DNA of 64,000 nt from Virgibacillus indicus (GTDB taxonomy: Bacteria > Bacillota > Bacilli > Bacillales > Amphibacillaceae), in contig NZ_NPMS01000005.1 in the NCBI RefSeq assembly GCF_002266285.1, positions 124,001-188,000 on the forward strand, in the 5' to 3' direction. Under the pieces are notes generated by a model. That model worked only from the letters and a program-made list of their open reading frames with translations. It ran no database searches and was not told where the DNA came from. Shown piece by piece: positions 16,308-26,001 of this stretch. The translations under genes were made by a program, and so were the position numbers. Within the stretch, counting starts at the first letter, position 1, and each line of letters begins with the position of its first letter.

Positions 16308-17885
16308 TTAAAAATCCGCTTCATCCTTCTCATAGAACGCTTCAGGCCATTCAAGCTCGAAGCCGTCTTTTCTTAATTCATTTTGAAATTCAGCCAGTTT
16401 TTGCTTGTTTTCGCGAACTGCTTTTGGCCTTATTCTATTTTTTAAACAAAAGGCGGCTAATGCTCCGCAAGCCTCTCCGATATTCCATTCGGTCGGATGC
16501 AGCCGGTAACATCCATTGGTTATATGTGTTGTTCCGATATTTTTGCATCCAGCCAGTAAATTGTCAGCATCCTTTGGCAGTAAAGCACCTAATGGAATAT
16601 GGAATGGCAATGCCGGAATATCAACATAATTCCTTCCAGTCATACTTGGATGCAGATCAATACTATAGGATCCAATTCCTACACGATCTTCATATTTCTT
16701 TCCTGTTTTTCCTTCATTAAAATCAGGCGAAACATCTTGTTCAACTATTGTATATTCCGCTTTAATCCGCCGTGATTCCCTGATATATGCAGCCTTTGCC
16801 AAACCATCTTCCGTATCAAAAATATCCTTTCTCAGCTTTAAGCCAGGATATCCCTTCTCGCCATCTGGACGCGGCGCCTCTGTTTGCAGCCAGTATAATA
16901 GAGATAGACTTAATTGTTTCCCTCCATTAAGATGCTTTTCTTTTTCTTCATTAGTAACATCATAAATATTGCCTAAAAAATAGTCATTTTGCGGCCAGTT
17001 CATCAATGTAATATCGCCAGCCTTTAATTCGGTATCATATAGCTCCTTAGCGAAGATCCTGCGATACTCCCATAATGGAAACCCTGACTTTTCCCGAAAT
17101 AATGTATATTCGCGCTTTTCCTTTGTAATCGGATGCGGCGCATATAAGCTCAGCAATTTATCCGGCCAAATTTCAGGATGAAACTCCTTCCAAAAGTTAT
17201 ACATTTCAGGCTCAGGTATTGTATGATTTTCTCCTTCACAATATTCCATTCCAAGTACATACGTAAATGCCTGGATATCTTCCAAATCGGCTATGTCCAG
17301 CGCATGGGCTTCCCCTGTTTCTGATTTCGCTTCGGCACCTGTTACATATTCTATATTCGCTAAAGGCAGAATATCTCCTGCTTCGGTTGCATCTATAAAA
17401 TAAGGTGCTGCCACCTGACTGACTGTTCCTGTTTTCACATTTTCAACATTCATATAATCAATCGTACTTTCTTTTCTCTCGACAGAAACTGCTTTCGTAT
17501 TTAGAGCAATTGTTAATTGATTTGTTAAAACATAAGGAAGCAGCATTTCATTCAAAACATGCAAGGTAACTCGTGGATCATGGCAAATAGAGCTCACTAA
17601 TCCATTCCCGGGATTAAAGTGTTCTCCTGCCTTTTTCACTTTCAAATTATTCAAATATGTTTCTCTTACTTTATTCCGGTAGTTACGATACCGTTTGGTA
17701 GATCCAAACTCCTCCATCCATTCATGTTCATCAGGCGGCACACCCTGGGAGGTTACCTGGCCGCCTATCCATTCTGTTTCCTCCGTTAAAAAAACACGTA
17801 ATCCATTAGCACATGCGGATAGTGCTGCTGCACAACCACCCAGTCCTCCACCGGCAATTACCAGGTCCCAATTATTGGAATCCAT
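16308..17885 (-). CDS. FAD-dependent oxidoreductase (FAD_oxidored family)
   Basis: This 525-residue protein opens with an FAD-binding Rossmann motif, DLVIAGGGLGGCAAALSACA (residues 8-27), then TEETEWIGGQVTSQGVPPDE, as in the xanthan-lyase-associated FAD oxidoreductase family. DATEAGDILPLANI and HITNGCYRLHPTEWNIGEA are typical later motifs around the flavin site. It probably oxidises or dehydrates a sugar derivative; no member of this subgroup has a function I can name with confidence. It is in contact with the Gfo/Idh gene upstream. A paralogue is at 39467. Confidence 0.85.
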   Translation of the reverse strand: MDSNNWDLVIAGGGLGGCAAALSACANGLRVFLTEETEWIGGQVTSQGVPPDEHEWMEEFGSTKRYRNYRNKVRETYLNNLKVKKAGEHFNPGNGLVSSICHDPRVTLHVLNEMLLPYVLTNQLTIALNTKAVSVERKESTIDYMNVENVKTGTVSQVAAPYFIDATEAGDILPLANIEYVTGAEAKSETGEAHALDIADLEDIQAFTYVLGMEYCEGENHTIPEPEMYNFWKEFHPEIWPDKLLSLYAPHPITKEKREYTLFREKSGFPLWEYRRIFAKELYDTELKAGDITLMNWPQNDYFLGNIYDVTNEEKEKHLNGGKQLSLSLLYWLQTEAPRPDGEKGYPGLKLRKDIFDTEDGLAKAAYIRESRRIKAEYTIVEQDVSPDFNEGKTGKKYEDRVGIGSYSIDLHPSMTGRNYVDIPALPFHIPLGALLPKDADNLLAGCKNIGTTHITNGCYRLHPTEWNIGEACGALAAFCLKNRIRPKAVRENKQKLAEFQNELRKDGFELEWPEAFYEKDEADF

Positions 17886-18938
17886 CTATAAATACACTTC
17901 TTTGCCCGTTTTTGCTGATTCGTAAATAGCATTCAGCATTTTCATAACTTGTACCCCATCAGCGACGGGTGCTATATTTTCTTTCCCTTCCAGGCAGCAG
18001 TCCACAAAATGATTGATTTCATTGACGAATGCTTTGTGGACATCAAAACCAAGATTATCCACCTGTGGGGTTACATTCATGATCGTGTTATGCTTCTCAG
18101 TTACGAAAGCCAGTTCCGGTTCAAACTCTGCTCCGCCTTTATCTCCAAAAAGTTTTACATATAGTTCATCTTTTTTCGCCTGCAGTGTGAAGCTGACATC
18201 TACCATAATGGAAGCTCCATTTTCGAAACGGATCAATGCATTCGTCAGGTCCTCCACATCGTTGAGTGACGGATCATAATCAGCTGCCTGATAGAATGAT
18301 AGATTTTCAATATGACTTCGGTTGCCTAATTTATTATATGTGTTGCCACTTACAGATACAGGACGCGGTTTCCCCATGAAATACCAGCATATATCAATCA
18401 TATGAACACCTAAATCGATCAATGGTCCCCCGCCTGACTTGGAAATATCACTAAACCAGCCTCCAGGATTTCCAAGTCTTCTTAGACAAGACGTTTTTGC
18501 GTAATAAACCTCTCCCAATTCATTATTATCGATAAATGTTTTTAACAGTTTTGCATTATCTCCATGTCTTCGCACAAATCCTACCTGCAAAATCTTTCCT
18601 GTTCTTTCAACCGCTTCTTCTACCGCCAAAGCTTCCTCTACTGTCATACATAATGGTTTTTCTACTAAAACATTCTTCCCCGATTCCAGTGCTGCGATTG
18701 CAATTTCTGCATGTGAATCGTTCCATGTGCAAATACTTACCGCATCAATTTCCTTATTTTTTAGCAGCTCATGATAATCAGAATGCAGCTGTGTCACCCC
18801 ATATAGTTCGCCTTTTTCAGCTAATCGCTTTTCATTCAAATCACATAATGCCACTAATTCCACGTTTTCATTTTCAAGATATGGTTTGATATGAAATTCC
18901 GAAATCGACCCAACTCCAATTACTCCAACTCTTAGCAT
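17886..18938 (-). CDS. Gfo/Idh/MocA family oxidoreductase
   Basis: This 350-residue enzyme has a Rossmann loop GVIGVGSISEFHI (residues 5-17), the EKP motif NVLVEKPLCMTVEEA (near 93), and the catalytic segment GGGPLIDLGVHMIDICWYFMG. It is full-length with no missing key residues. It is one of three complete members in this operon. Its stop is followed at once by the FAD oxidoreductase start. It likely oxidises a sugar hydroxyl with NAD; position and sugar unknown. Confidence 0.92.
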   Translation of the reverse strand: MLRVGVIGVGSISEFHIKPYLENENVELVALCDLNEKRLAEKGELYGVTQLHSDYHELLKNKEIDAVSICTWNDSHAEIAIAALESGKNVLVEKPLCMTVEEALAVEEAVERTGKILQVGFVRRHGDNAKLLKTFIDNNELGEVYYAKTSCLRRLGNPGGWFSDISKSGGGPLIDLGVHMIDICWYFMGKPRPVSVSGNTYNKLGNRSHIENLSFYQAADYDPSLNDVEDLTNALIRFENGASIMVDVSFTLQAKKDELYVKLFGDKGGAEFEPELAFVTEKHNTIMNVTPQVDNLGFDVHKAFVNEINHFVDCCLEGKENIAPVADGVQVMKMLNAIYESAKTGKEVYL

Positions 18939-18957
18939 ATATTCGTTCTCCCTTCAT

Positions 18958-20019
18958 TTAATAGAAATGGATTTCCCTTTTTTCTTCTGAAGATTGATAG
19001 ATAGCCTGCAGCATTTTTAGCACCTGATATCCCTGTTCACCATCAACTGAAGGGGGTGCCCCTGTTTGAATACATTCAATAAAATGATCAATTTCTGATT
19101 GAAATGGATTATTTTTTTCAACTAATGGATTGGATTTGACTAAGGTACCCTCTTCTTCTCTAAATAGTGTAAGTGGTGCTAAAGCTGCTCCACCTTTATC
19201 TCCTAATATTTCAATTGAAATACCATCATCCTGCTCACCATTCATGGCCCAGGCTACCTCCAATGACAGCACAGTTTTATTTTTAAACCGAATCCATGCA
19301 GCTCCAAAATCTTCTACATCAAATAGATCATTTGCATTTAACCGTTTATTTTTGGATTCCCAGCTTGAAACCTGTTTTGTATCATATTTACCTAATCCTG
19401 TGAGTGTGTGACCAGTAATGGAGTCCACTTTTGGTTTGCCCAAAAGCCACCATGCCAGATCAAGTACGTGAACTCCAATATCCATCATCGCACCACCGCC
19501 AGACAATGCTTTATTTGTAAACCATCCCTTTGGTGTCCCACGTCTTCTAAACAGTTTTGCTTTTGCATAATAAATATTCCCAAACGCATTGCGGTCTGCA
19601 TATTCTTTTAGAATTGCTGCATCACTGCGAAAACGATGTGTCATTCCAATCATGGTTATCACATTTTTCGTTTCAGCCAGCTTTAAATATTCCTGCACTT
19701 CCTTTAAATTGGTACCAATCGGCTTTTCCATAAATACGTGAATTCCTTGATCAGCAGCGATTTTAGCTATTGGAATATGTGTTTGATTTGGGGTACAAAT
19801 GATCACAGCATCTACTTTGACGTTTGATGTCATTTCATTGATATCCGTAAAATAATGTTTAATATTATTGTTCGCTGAAATCTGTTTTGCCCGTTCTAAA
19901 TCTATATCTACTATTGATGTGATCTTAACTTGGGAACTGCTGCTCAAATTAACCAAATGTGTTTCTGCAATAGCCCCTGCCCCAACAAGCGCTACGTTAA
20001 TATTTCTCAATTCACCCAC
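18958..20019 (-). CDS. Gfo/Idh/MocA family oxidoreductase
   Basis: This 353-residue protein is similar in layout to its downstream neighbour: ALVGAGAIAETHL cofactor loop, HVFMEKPIGTNLKEV and GGGAMMDIGVHVLDLAWWLLG. A shared stretch between the two (YYAKxxxxRRxGxPxGWF) suggests tandem duplication, followed by divergence to different hydroxyls or epimers. It is 3 bases from the alcohol dehydrogenase stop. Confidence 0.92.
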   Translation of the reverse strand: MGELRNINVALVGAGAIAETHLVNLSSSSQVKITSIVDIDLERAKQISANNNIKHYFTDINEMTSNVKVDAVIICTPNQTHIPIAKIAADQGIHVFMEKPIGTNLKEVQEYLKLAETKNVITMIGMTHRFRSDAAILKEYADRNAFGNIYYAKAKLFRRRGTPKGWFTNKALSGGGAMMDIGVHVLDLAWWLLGKPKVDSITGHTLTGLGKYDTKQVSSWESKNKRLNANDLFDVEDFGAAWIRFKNKTVLSLEVAWAMNGEQDDGISIEILGDKGGAALAPLTLFREEEGTLVKSNPLVEKNNPFQSEIDHFIECIQTGAPPSVDGEQGYQVLKMLQAIYQSSEEKREIHFY

Positions 20020-20022
20020 ACC

Positions 20023-21027
20023 CTACTTCGTAAAATCAATCAATTTTGTCAGTGTATTAGATTTTTTATTTAATAAATCATCAAATTCATCTGCAGCATC
20101 TGAAAAGTTTACTGTTTCTGTGATTAACAAACTTACATCAATCCGTTTTTCACTCAACAACCGAATATATTCCTCAACATTTCTTCCTTCTGTCCAGCGT
20201 ACAAAGCCATAAGGATAATCAATCGCTTTTTCTTCATAAACCTTATCATAGCGTCCAGGCCCTCCAGCGCGGGATATCAGGAGCTGCGCCTCTTTACCAA
20301 ACATCAAATCTCTCGGAAAATCAGGTTCCACATCACCGACAACTACAACCTTCCCTTTGTTGCGCACCCATTTCAGACTTTCATGAGTAAGGGCTGTCCG
20401 CTTTCCGCCAGTACATAATAAGACGGCATCAGCACCATTGCTATTTGTAGCTGTATTTATTGCTTCTTCCATTGCTTGCTGACTGGAAAAAGAGCGTATT
20501 TGTTCTTCTTCTGCGAGCATTTCCACCCTCTTTTCATGGAGATCATATGCAATCACGTTATACGCTGCAGCATTTGCAATTTTTGTGATCATTTGACCGA
20601 GCAATCCAAGTCCAACAATAACGACTGTTTCACCAAACTCAAGCTTTGCCACACGAAGTGCATGGATTGCGATTGCTCCAATCCCTGCAAGTGCTGCCTC
20701 CTTTGGCTCTATGTTCGAAGGCACTTTTGCGAACAACGTTTTCGGAACAAGTAAATACTCTGCATGGCGGACATATGGCGCGCCATAGCATGCAACCAGA
20801 TCTCCTTTTTTCACATCGGCAATTTCTTCACCGCATTCCTCCACGATCCCCATTGCGCTGTAGCCCAAATGAACGTTTGCCTCCCCGCTGTTGGCAATCA
20901 TGCCAAGCTCCGTCCCGGGAGAAATTGCAGAATACATTGTTTTAACGAGTATATAGGACGGCTTTATTATCGGCTTTTCATCTTCAACTATCTCAACACG
21001 CTGGTTCTGTGCTACTATTTTCCGCAT
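20023..21027 (-). CDS. Zinc-type alcohol dehydrogenase-like (MDR) oxidoreductase
   Basis: This 334-residue medium-chain dehydrogenase has VKTMYSAISPGTELGMI, a GroES-like start with Ser/Pro in place of the usual catalytic Cys (CGSD). The catalytic zinc site therefore appears altered, and no structural-zinc Cys cluster is seen. The NAD loop is VVIVGLGLLGQM (about 143-154), which is conserved. Such bi-domain enzymes occur beside Gfo/Idh genes in sugar clusters. It may use NAD without zinc. It is in one operon with 3-base spacing downstream and 24 upstream. Confidence 0.8.
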   Translation of the reverse strand: MRKIVAQNQRVEIVEDEKPIIKPSYILVKTMYSAISPGTELGMIANSGEANVHLGYSAMGIVEECGEEIADVKKGDLVACYGAPYVRHAEYLLVPKTLFAKVPSNIEPKEAALAGIGAIAIHALRVAKLEFGETVVIVGLGLLGQMITKIANAAAYNVIAYDLHEKRVEMLAEEEQIRSFSSQQAMEEAINTATNSNGADAVLLCTGGKRTALTHESLKWVRNKGKVVVVGDVEPDFPRDLMFGKEAQLLISRAGGPGRYDKVYEEKAIDYPYGFVRWTEGRNVEEYIRLLSEKRIDVSLLITETVNFSDAADEFDDLLNKKSNTLTKLIDFTK

Positions 21028-21051
21028 GATCGTATGTCTCCCTTCTTTCGG

Positions 21052-22104
21052 TTATGACAGCCATTTCTTCAAATTATTCTTTACAAATTCATCATCATGC
21101 AAATGTGGATAGTCTGCATAAACCCGGTCAATTTCTTCAGCCTGCCCCGGACTTAATTTTTCTTTTTCCAGCAGACACCAGTTGCCTTTTAATAATCCTT
21201 GTCTTGTTAATACTTCGTTAATGCCGGCTATACTTCCTTTAAAATCATTTTTCGGATCAAAAAAAGCAGCATTTGCATCGGTGATTTCTTGCCCGACTGT
21301 TAATAATTCAGCAGGTATCAAGTCTTGGTCCCTTGCTTTCTTAATTTCCTCGAAAACATCGACCACCCGTTTCGTCCATACTGACCAGTGCCCAAGCAGC
21401 CCGCCAACGATTTTCTTCTCCACCGTTTGGTCACCAGATTTTATTCGATAGGTTGTAAGCAGGTCGTTAATGATATTGTCATCATTTCCGGTATATAAGG
21501 CAATTTCGTCATTTCTTTTCGAATTGCAAACCGCCCGGACTACGTCGAACGAGTGATAACGATTGAATGGCGCAATTTTTATGCCATAAACATTCGGAAT
21601 ATCTGCAAAACGGCTCCAGAAATTATAGGAGAATACTCTGCCTCCAACTGAAGGCTGCAGATAAAATCCGAATACTGGAATAATTTCTGCAATTCTCTCC
21701 GTCCTACTGATTAATTCATCCTCAGAAAGGTCATTCAAGCCACCCATGCTCAACAAACCCAAATCATAACCAATTTCCTTACTGAATTTCGCTTCCCGGA
21801 TTGCCTGTTCCACCGGTCCGCAAATACCAGCTATCTTAATAAAGGAATTCTGAACGTTTGCTTTTGCTATTTCCTCCATTGCAATCGTTAATACTTTTTC
21901 ATATAAATCAAATTGCGGATCCCTTATCTCAAATTGTGTTGTATGAACCCCAACAGCAATTCCGCCAGCACCAGCTTCAATATAATATCTCGTAAGTGCC
22001 CGCTGACGTTTTTCATCCAATTTCCTGTCACTGATCAGCGCCAAAGGATGTGCAGGGATTACCGTCCCTTCATGTAATAGCTCTTTTATCACCTTTTTTA
22101 ACAT
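21052..22104 (-). CDS. Dihydrodipicolinate synthase (DapA) family lyase/aldolase
   Basis: This 350-residue protein is longer than the typical 290-310. Motifs: GGIAVGVHTTQFE near residue 52 (in place of the usual GTTGE), YLQPSVGGRV around 180, and VYGIKIAPFNRYHSF with the expected Schiff-base Lys at about residue 200. Class I aldolases of this family cleave 2-keto-3-deoxy sugar acids or N-acetylneuraminate to pyruvate and an aldehyde. In this operon it may carry out the carbon-carbon cleavage step. Its start follows the upstream stop directly. Confidence 0.8.
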   Translation of the reverse strand: MLKKVIKELLHEGTVIPAHPLALISDRKLDEKRQRALTRYYIEAGAGGIAVGVHTTQFEIRDPQFDLYEKVLTIAMEEIAKANVQNSFIKIAGICGPVEQAIREAKFSKEIGYDLGLLSMGGLNDLSEDELISRTERIAEIIPVFGFYLQPSVGGRVFSYNFWSRFADIPNVYGIKIAPFNRYHSFDVVRAVCNSKRNDEIALYTGNDDNIINDLLTTYRIKSGDQTVEKKIVGGLLGHWSVWTKRVVDVFEEIKKARDQDLIPAELLTVGQEITDANAAFFDPKNDFKGSIAGINEVLTRQGLLKGNWCLLEKEKLSPGQAEEIDRVYADYPHLHDDEFVKNNLKKWLS

Positions 22105-23121
22105 TTAAAATGCTCCTTCACGTTCCTGAAAATGTGTTGGTTTATTATTTGTCTCTCCATCAATCGCAACCCAATCAGCAATCATATCCATCATCTGCTG
22201 GATAGAAACCTTTGGATAACCGAACAATTTATGTGCTTTCGAGGCATTATTCAATAGGGCTTTTGGACTTTCCTCACTGCTGAATCTGACATTTTTATTT
22301 AGTCTTTTTCCAAATTCCTCTGCAACCCAGCGTACAGAAAGTGTCTCAGGTCCTGTAACATTCACAATTTCAGGAGGTGTATTTGTATGCAGCAGTGATC
22401 TGATTGCATATTCATTGGCATCGCCCTGCCAGATGACATTTACACTCCCCATCGTTAAATCAATTCGCTGACCTTCATTTACCTGTTTAGCAATTTCAAG
22501 CAATACACCATAGCGCAGGTCAATCGCATAATTCAGCCTGAACAGGAGCATAGGTGTCTTATTTTTATGGGAAAAGTATGTAAGTACCCGTTCACGTCCA
22601 AGACAGGATTGGGCATATTCTCCAACCGGATCAACAACAGTATCTTCAGAGCAATTGCTTGATAAGACATTTGTCAGAGGGTAGACGTTCCCTGTTGAAA
22701 ACGCAACAATCCTTGAGTTTTTAAATTTCTCTGCCAAACGTCCCGGAAGATATGCATTCATAGCCCATGTGAAATGTTCATTTCCAACAGTGCCAAATTT
22801 ATTTCCGGCCATATAGATAATATTTTTCACATCCGGCAATGCAGCAAGTTCATCATCATCCAGGAGATCCACTGCAATTGTTTCAACTCCATAATCCTCC
22901 AGTTCTTCTCTTAAATTTCCGGAAGAAAATCTGGAAACGCCAATCACTCTTTTTTGCATTTTTGCTTCATCAATCGCTCTTTTTGTCATTTTGGCCATCG
23001 TTGGCCCCATCTTCCCGCCAACCCCTAAAATCAAAATGTCCCCATCCAGTTTTTTCAAATCATCGATTAATACCGATGAAGGTTTAGTCATAAAATTTTC
23101 CAATTCTGCAATCGTTTTCAT
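22105..23121 (-). CDS. NAD(P)-binding epimerase/dehydratase-like protein (extended SDR)
   Basis: This 338-residue extended SDR has the cofactor motif ILGVGGKMGPTMAKM (residues 32-46) and the VAFSTGNVYPL serine region. The catalytic YxxxK is changed: the matching segment reads GEYAQSCLGRERVL, with Tyr kept but Lys replaced by Cys or displaced. Chemistry may differ from standard epimerases. It is the first gene of the 14-gene run, behind the GGDEF-like regulator's putative site, with ribosome binding site TAGGAG. Confidence 0.78.
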   Translation of the reverse strand: MKTIAELENFMTKPSSVLIDDLKKLDGDILILGVGGKMGPTMAKMTKRAIDEAKMQKRVIGVSRFSSGNLREELEDYGVETIAVDLLDDDELAALPDVKNIIYMAGNKFGTVGNEHFTWAMNAYLPGRLAEKFKNSRIVAFSTGNVYPLTNVLSSNCSEDTVVDPVGEYAQSCLGRERVLTYFSHKNKTPMLLFRLNYAIDLRYGVLLEIAKQVNEGQRIDLTMGSVNVIWQGDANEYAIRSLLHTNTPPEIVNVTGPETLSVRWVAEEFGKRLNKNVRFSSEESPKALLNNASKAHKLFGYPKVSIQQMMDMIADWVAIDGETNNKPTHFQEREGAF

Positions 23122-23183
23122 TTAAACACTCCTATGTATCATATTCTGTTGACATTTAACTATCAGAATAAATATTTATCTTT

Positions 23184-23229
23184 ATATTATGGACATCACA
23201 GTTAAAAGACAAGTCTTAAAAGTGTCTTT
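23184..23229 (-). promoter_or_regulatory. Promoter of the large catabolic operon with AAGAC-GTCTT operator
   Basis: On the minus strand -35 TTGTCT (23212-23207) and -10 TAATAT (23189-23184) are 17 bases apart. The -35 lies inside the dyad AAGAC-AA-GTCTT (23206-23217). A further half-site, TGTCTTT (23223-23229), lies 14.5 bp from the dyad centre. The same arrangement is found at 32560-32605. The poor -35 inside the site suggests either activation or occlusion by the regulator encoded divergently at 23363. Confidence 0.7.
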
Positions 23230-23273
23230 ATATAGATTGCCAACTTGCTGCAGTCCTTGAAATTCGTACAATT

Positions 23274-23334
23274 TTGACAAAAATGATTTTAAAAAGTATG
23301 ATAATTACAATAAATCTAAAAGAGACATGTCTCT
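23274..23334 (+). promoter_or_regulatory. Promoter and leader operator of the GGDEF-like regulator
   Basis: TTGACA (23274-23279) and TATGAT (23297-23302) are 17 bases apart, a near-consensus sigma-A promoter. The perfect 14-bp dyad AGAGACATGTCTCT (23321-23334) lies about 12 bases into the transcript, where a bound protein would block transcription. This suggests negative autoregulation. Confidence 0.75.
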
Positions 23335-23362
23335 ACTTACGTCCATTAAGGAAGGTGATTTG

Positions 23363-24718
23363 ATGCAAATAAATACGGTTACTGACAATTCAGAGATTAC
23401 GATTGGAATTATTGGTCCGCGGGCACTTATCGAACAAATAAAGAAAACATTAAAGTCTTTCCCAAATTTCAAACCAATATTTTCTATAATTAATCCTGAA
23501 AGCGTTCTCGCTGATGCTGTAAATAATTTAGTAAATGATGCAGATGTATTAATGTTTACTGAATATCACCAATACCACTTAGCAAAACAGCTTATTGATT
23601 TTTCCATCCCTGTCCACCATGTGCCTCTGATGGGAACCGGTCTTTACAGATCATTATTTCTTATTAAAAACAGTTATGGCCTAAAAAAACTTTCTGTTGA
23701 TACAATTGAACAAAAATATGTGGAACAAATACTCTTTGAATTGGATGAGACAGATTATGAGTTTGCTGTTTTTAATGACCATTCCAGAAATATTCTGATC
23801 ACGAATATCATTGATTTTCACAAGGAAAATCATTTAAAAAACGGAGCCATTGCCATTACCGGCATTCAGGAGGTCTCCATCAGACTGACGGAAATGAATA
23901 TCCCAAATGAATGGGTAATTCCAACACATCAGGATATGATTGTCTCTTTGGAACGTGCGCTTCTGGCAACAGCCACCCGCAGAAATAAAGAATCACAAAT
24001 CGTTTTTGGATTAATCGATATTGATAATTTTAAAAAAGTAATTGAAAAATATCCTTCTGAGCATGATGTTCAATTATTAAAATTGCAAATACAGCAAACG
24101 CTGCTTAATTACACAAAACAGCTTGACGGGCATTTAATTAATATAGGCAGTGAAGAATATTCCTTTATCACCACTCGCGGAATTTTTGAACGGGAAACAA
24201 GAGGCTATAAATTTATTCCATTGCTTCATGAAACAAAAAGTGAAATCGGCATTACATTAAGCATCGGTGTCGGTTTTGGCAGCACCGCAGCTGAAGCCGG
24301 AAGTCATGCTCGCCTCGCACTCCGCCAATCAAAGGAATTAGGCGGAAATGTTTGTTATATTGTGCGTGAAGACCGAAGTGTGCTCGGACCTGTTGACATT
24401 ACAACCCACACCCAGTACGAACGCTATGATCTGTCCATTACAGATGCAGAGCTGCTTGACAAAGCTGAGAAAGCAGGGATGTCAGCAACCTACATGACGA
24501 AACTGATGGCACGTGTTGCCAGATACAATAAATATGATTACACTGCGCAGGAACTGGCTTCAACACTTAATATCACCATTCGAAGCGCCCACCGCATCCT
24601 TCTTAAATGGATGGATGCAGAACTGGTCGATATAATCGGAGAAGAAAAAGTGACGCATAAAGGCAGACCGCGCCGGATCTACAGGCTGAGCTTCATTATT
24701 GATGCTGAAAGTGAATAG
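23363..24718 (+). CDS. Transcriptional regulator with degenerate GGDEF-like domain and C-terminal winged helix
   Basis: This 451-residue protein has three parts. Residues 1-200 form an alpha/beta region starting EITIGIIGPRALIEQI. Residues 210-335 look like a GGDEF-type nucleotide cyclase fold: FGLIDIDNFKKVIEK, then IGSEEYSFI where GGDEF would be, then ITLSIGVGFG. The active-site loop is GSEEY, so diguanylate synthesis is doubtful. Residues 385-446 form a winged helix (TAQELASTLNITIRSAHRIL, then GRPRRIYRL as the wing). I start it at 23363 after AAGGAAGGTGAT. It is transcribed away from the large operon. Dyads over that operon, the second ABC operon and its own leader make it their likely regulator. 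Ligand unknown. Confidence 0.8.
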   Translation: MQINTVTDNSEITIGIIGPRALIEQIKKTLKSFPNFKPIFSIINPESVLADAVNNLVNDADVLMFTEYHQYHLAKQLIDFSIPVHHVPLMGTGLYRSLFLIKNSYGLKKLSVDTIEQKYVEQILFELDETDYEFAVFNDHSRNILITNIIDFHKENHLKNGAIAITGIQEVSIRLTEMNIPNEWVIPTHQDMIVSLERALLATATRRNKESQIVFGLIDIDNFKKVIEKYPSEHDVQLLKLQIQQTLLNYTKQLDGHLINIGSEEYSFITTRGIFERETRGYKFIPLLHETKSEIGITLSIGVGFGSTAAEAGSHARLALRQSKELGGNVCYIVREDRSVLGPVDITTHTQYERYDLSITDAELLDKAEKAGMSATYMTKLMARVARYNKYDYTAQELASTLNITIRSAHRILLKWMDAELVDIIGEEKVTHKGRPRRIYRLSFIIDAESE

Positions 24719-24740
24719 CCTTATTGGTACAGTGCTTTAT

Positions 24741-24766
24741 CGGGCGGGGTTCCCGCTCGATTTTCT
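24741..24766 (+). terminator. Rho-independent terminator after the regulator
   Basis: CGGGCGG pairs with CCGCTCG (one G-T) around a 5-base loop, followed by ATTTTCT. It lies 22 bases after the regulator stop and before the convergent enolase-superfamily gene. Confidence 0.7.
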
Positions 24767-24782
24767 ATCCCTTCCCACACCT

Positions 24783-25910
24783 TTAAATCACCTTGACTGA
24801 AAACTGCTCCAGCTTATCTTCATCAACTTCCCAGCCAATACCTGAGCCTTTAGGCAAGGCCACTTCTCCGTTATGAATCGCTGCCATTTCCTGAGATGGG
24901 TCATCCTGTAAAAACAATGGACCATTCAAATCAACAGGTGCTGTAATTTCCAATGCATGAAATAAATGAGCACTGGCATATAATCCCAATGTTGATTCTG
25001 TCAGCCCGCCGCCAAGCAATTCAAGTCCAGCAGCCTTCGCTATTTCGCCACAGCGTTTCGCCTGTGACAATCCACCCATTTTCGTCACTTTAATTACAGC
25101 AGCATCACAAGCCTGCATCTGAATGGCACGGATTGTATCCTCAGGTGTCCAGATGCTTTCATCAAGCGCTATCGGAACTGTTGTCGATTCTCTTAGCTTC
25201 GCATGTCCCAGCAGATCTCCTGCTGCGAGCGGCTGTTCGAATACATCGACTCCAATATCTTCCATTGCTCTCGCAAGACGCATCGCGGGTTTTAATGTAT
25301 AAGCCTGGTTTGCATCCACACGGAAAAATGCATCTGGCAAAATCTCTTTAACAGTATTGATGACAGCCAAATCCTTATCGGGGTTAATCCCGATTTTCAC
25401 ATCAACCCCTGTATAACCTTCCTTCTTAGCTTTTTGAGCTTTTTCTGCAGCTTCTTTTTCATTAGAAGCGCTGATAAGACAGGATAAGGTGATTCTCTCA
25501 CTTGGTCTCTTAAACCAGAGATAACTGAGAGGCTGTTTATTTGTTTTAGCAATAGCATCCATAACTGCCATGTCAACAGCTGCTTTTGCTATTGGCTGTC
25601 CCTTGGTCAATCCCGATGCAATCTGCTGATCCATTGCCTGATGAATTTCTGCCAGTTCATAGATAGATAAACCTATTAGATTGCTGGCAAAATAATTTTT
25701 TATTGTACTCACCGCGGATTCCAATGTTTCATAACTCCATCGATGACTTGGGCGTGCCTCTCCCCATCCTTCAATGCCGTCGTTTGTTGTTATTCGGACG
25801 TAAACGTGGGGAGCCCCTGCATCTTTACTCCCTACCTGTCCGCCAGATATGGAAAAGTTTTGAAGCATCGGCAATTTGACAGGGAATACATCCAGCTTTG
25901 AAATCTCCAT
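24783..25910 (-). CDS. Mandelate racemase / muconate lactonizing enzyme family (enolase superfamily)
   Basis: The 375-residue protein has an N-terminal capping domain (to about residue 125) and a TIM barrel. VDVKIGINPDKD contains the KxK-like base, FRVDANQAY the metal Asp, DVFEQPLAAGD and IALDESIWTP the metal Glu/Asp, and VIKVTKMGG the second Lys. The pattern is that of the dipeptide-epimerase/MLE subgroup. It removes a proton alpha to a carboxylate (racemase, cycloisomerase or dehydratase). I start it at ATG 25910 behind AAGGAGC; the longer frame runs through a repeat array. It is probably the last gene of the second ABC operon. Confidence 0.88.
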   Translation of the reverse strand: MEISKLDVFPVKLPMLQNFSISGGQVGSKDAGAPHVYVRITTNDGIEGWGEARPSHRWSYETLESAVSTIKNYFASNLIGLSIYELAEIHQAMDQQIASGLTKGQPIAKAAVDMAVMDAIAKTNKQPLSYLWFKRPSERITLSCLISASNEKEAAEKAQKAKKEGYTGVDVKIGINPDKDLAVINTVKEILPDAFFRVDANQAYTLKPAMRLARAMEDIGVDVFEQPLAAGDLLGHAKLRESTTVPIALDESIWTPEDTIRAIQMQACDAAVIKVTKMGGLSQAKRCGEIAKAAGLELLGGGLTESTLGLYASAHLFHALEITAPVDLNGPLFLQDDPSQEMAAIHNGEVALPKGSGIGWEVDEDKLEQFSVKVI

Positions 25911-26001
25911 TATTTTAATAGCTCCTTTTTTAATTCTAGATTTATTGCCTTCTTGCCACAGCAGTTGCTTTCCGTGGGAGGTGGGCCAGTGGGAAGTCCA
26001 A

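Noticed and set aside
23363..24718. Active diguanylate cyclase
   Set aside because: The signature reads GSEEY rather than GG(D/E)EF, and the protein ends in a winged helix. A sensing role is likelier, though not proven.
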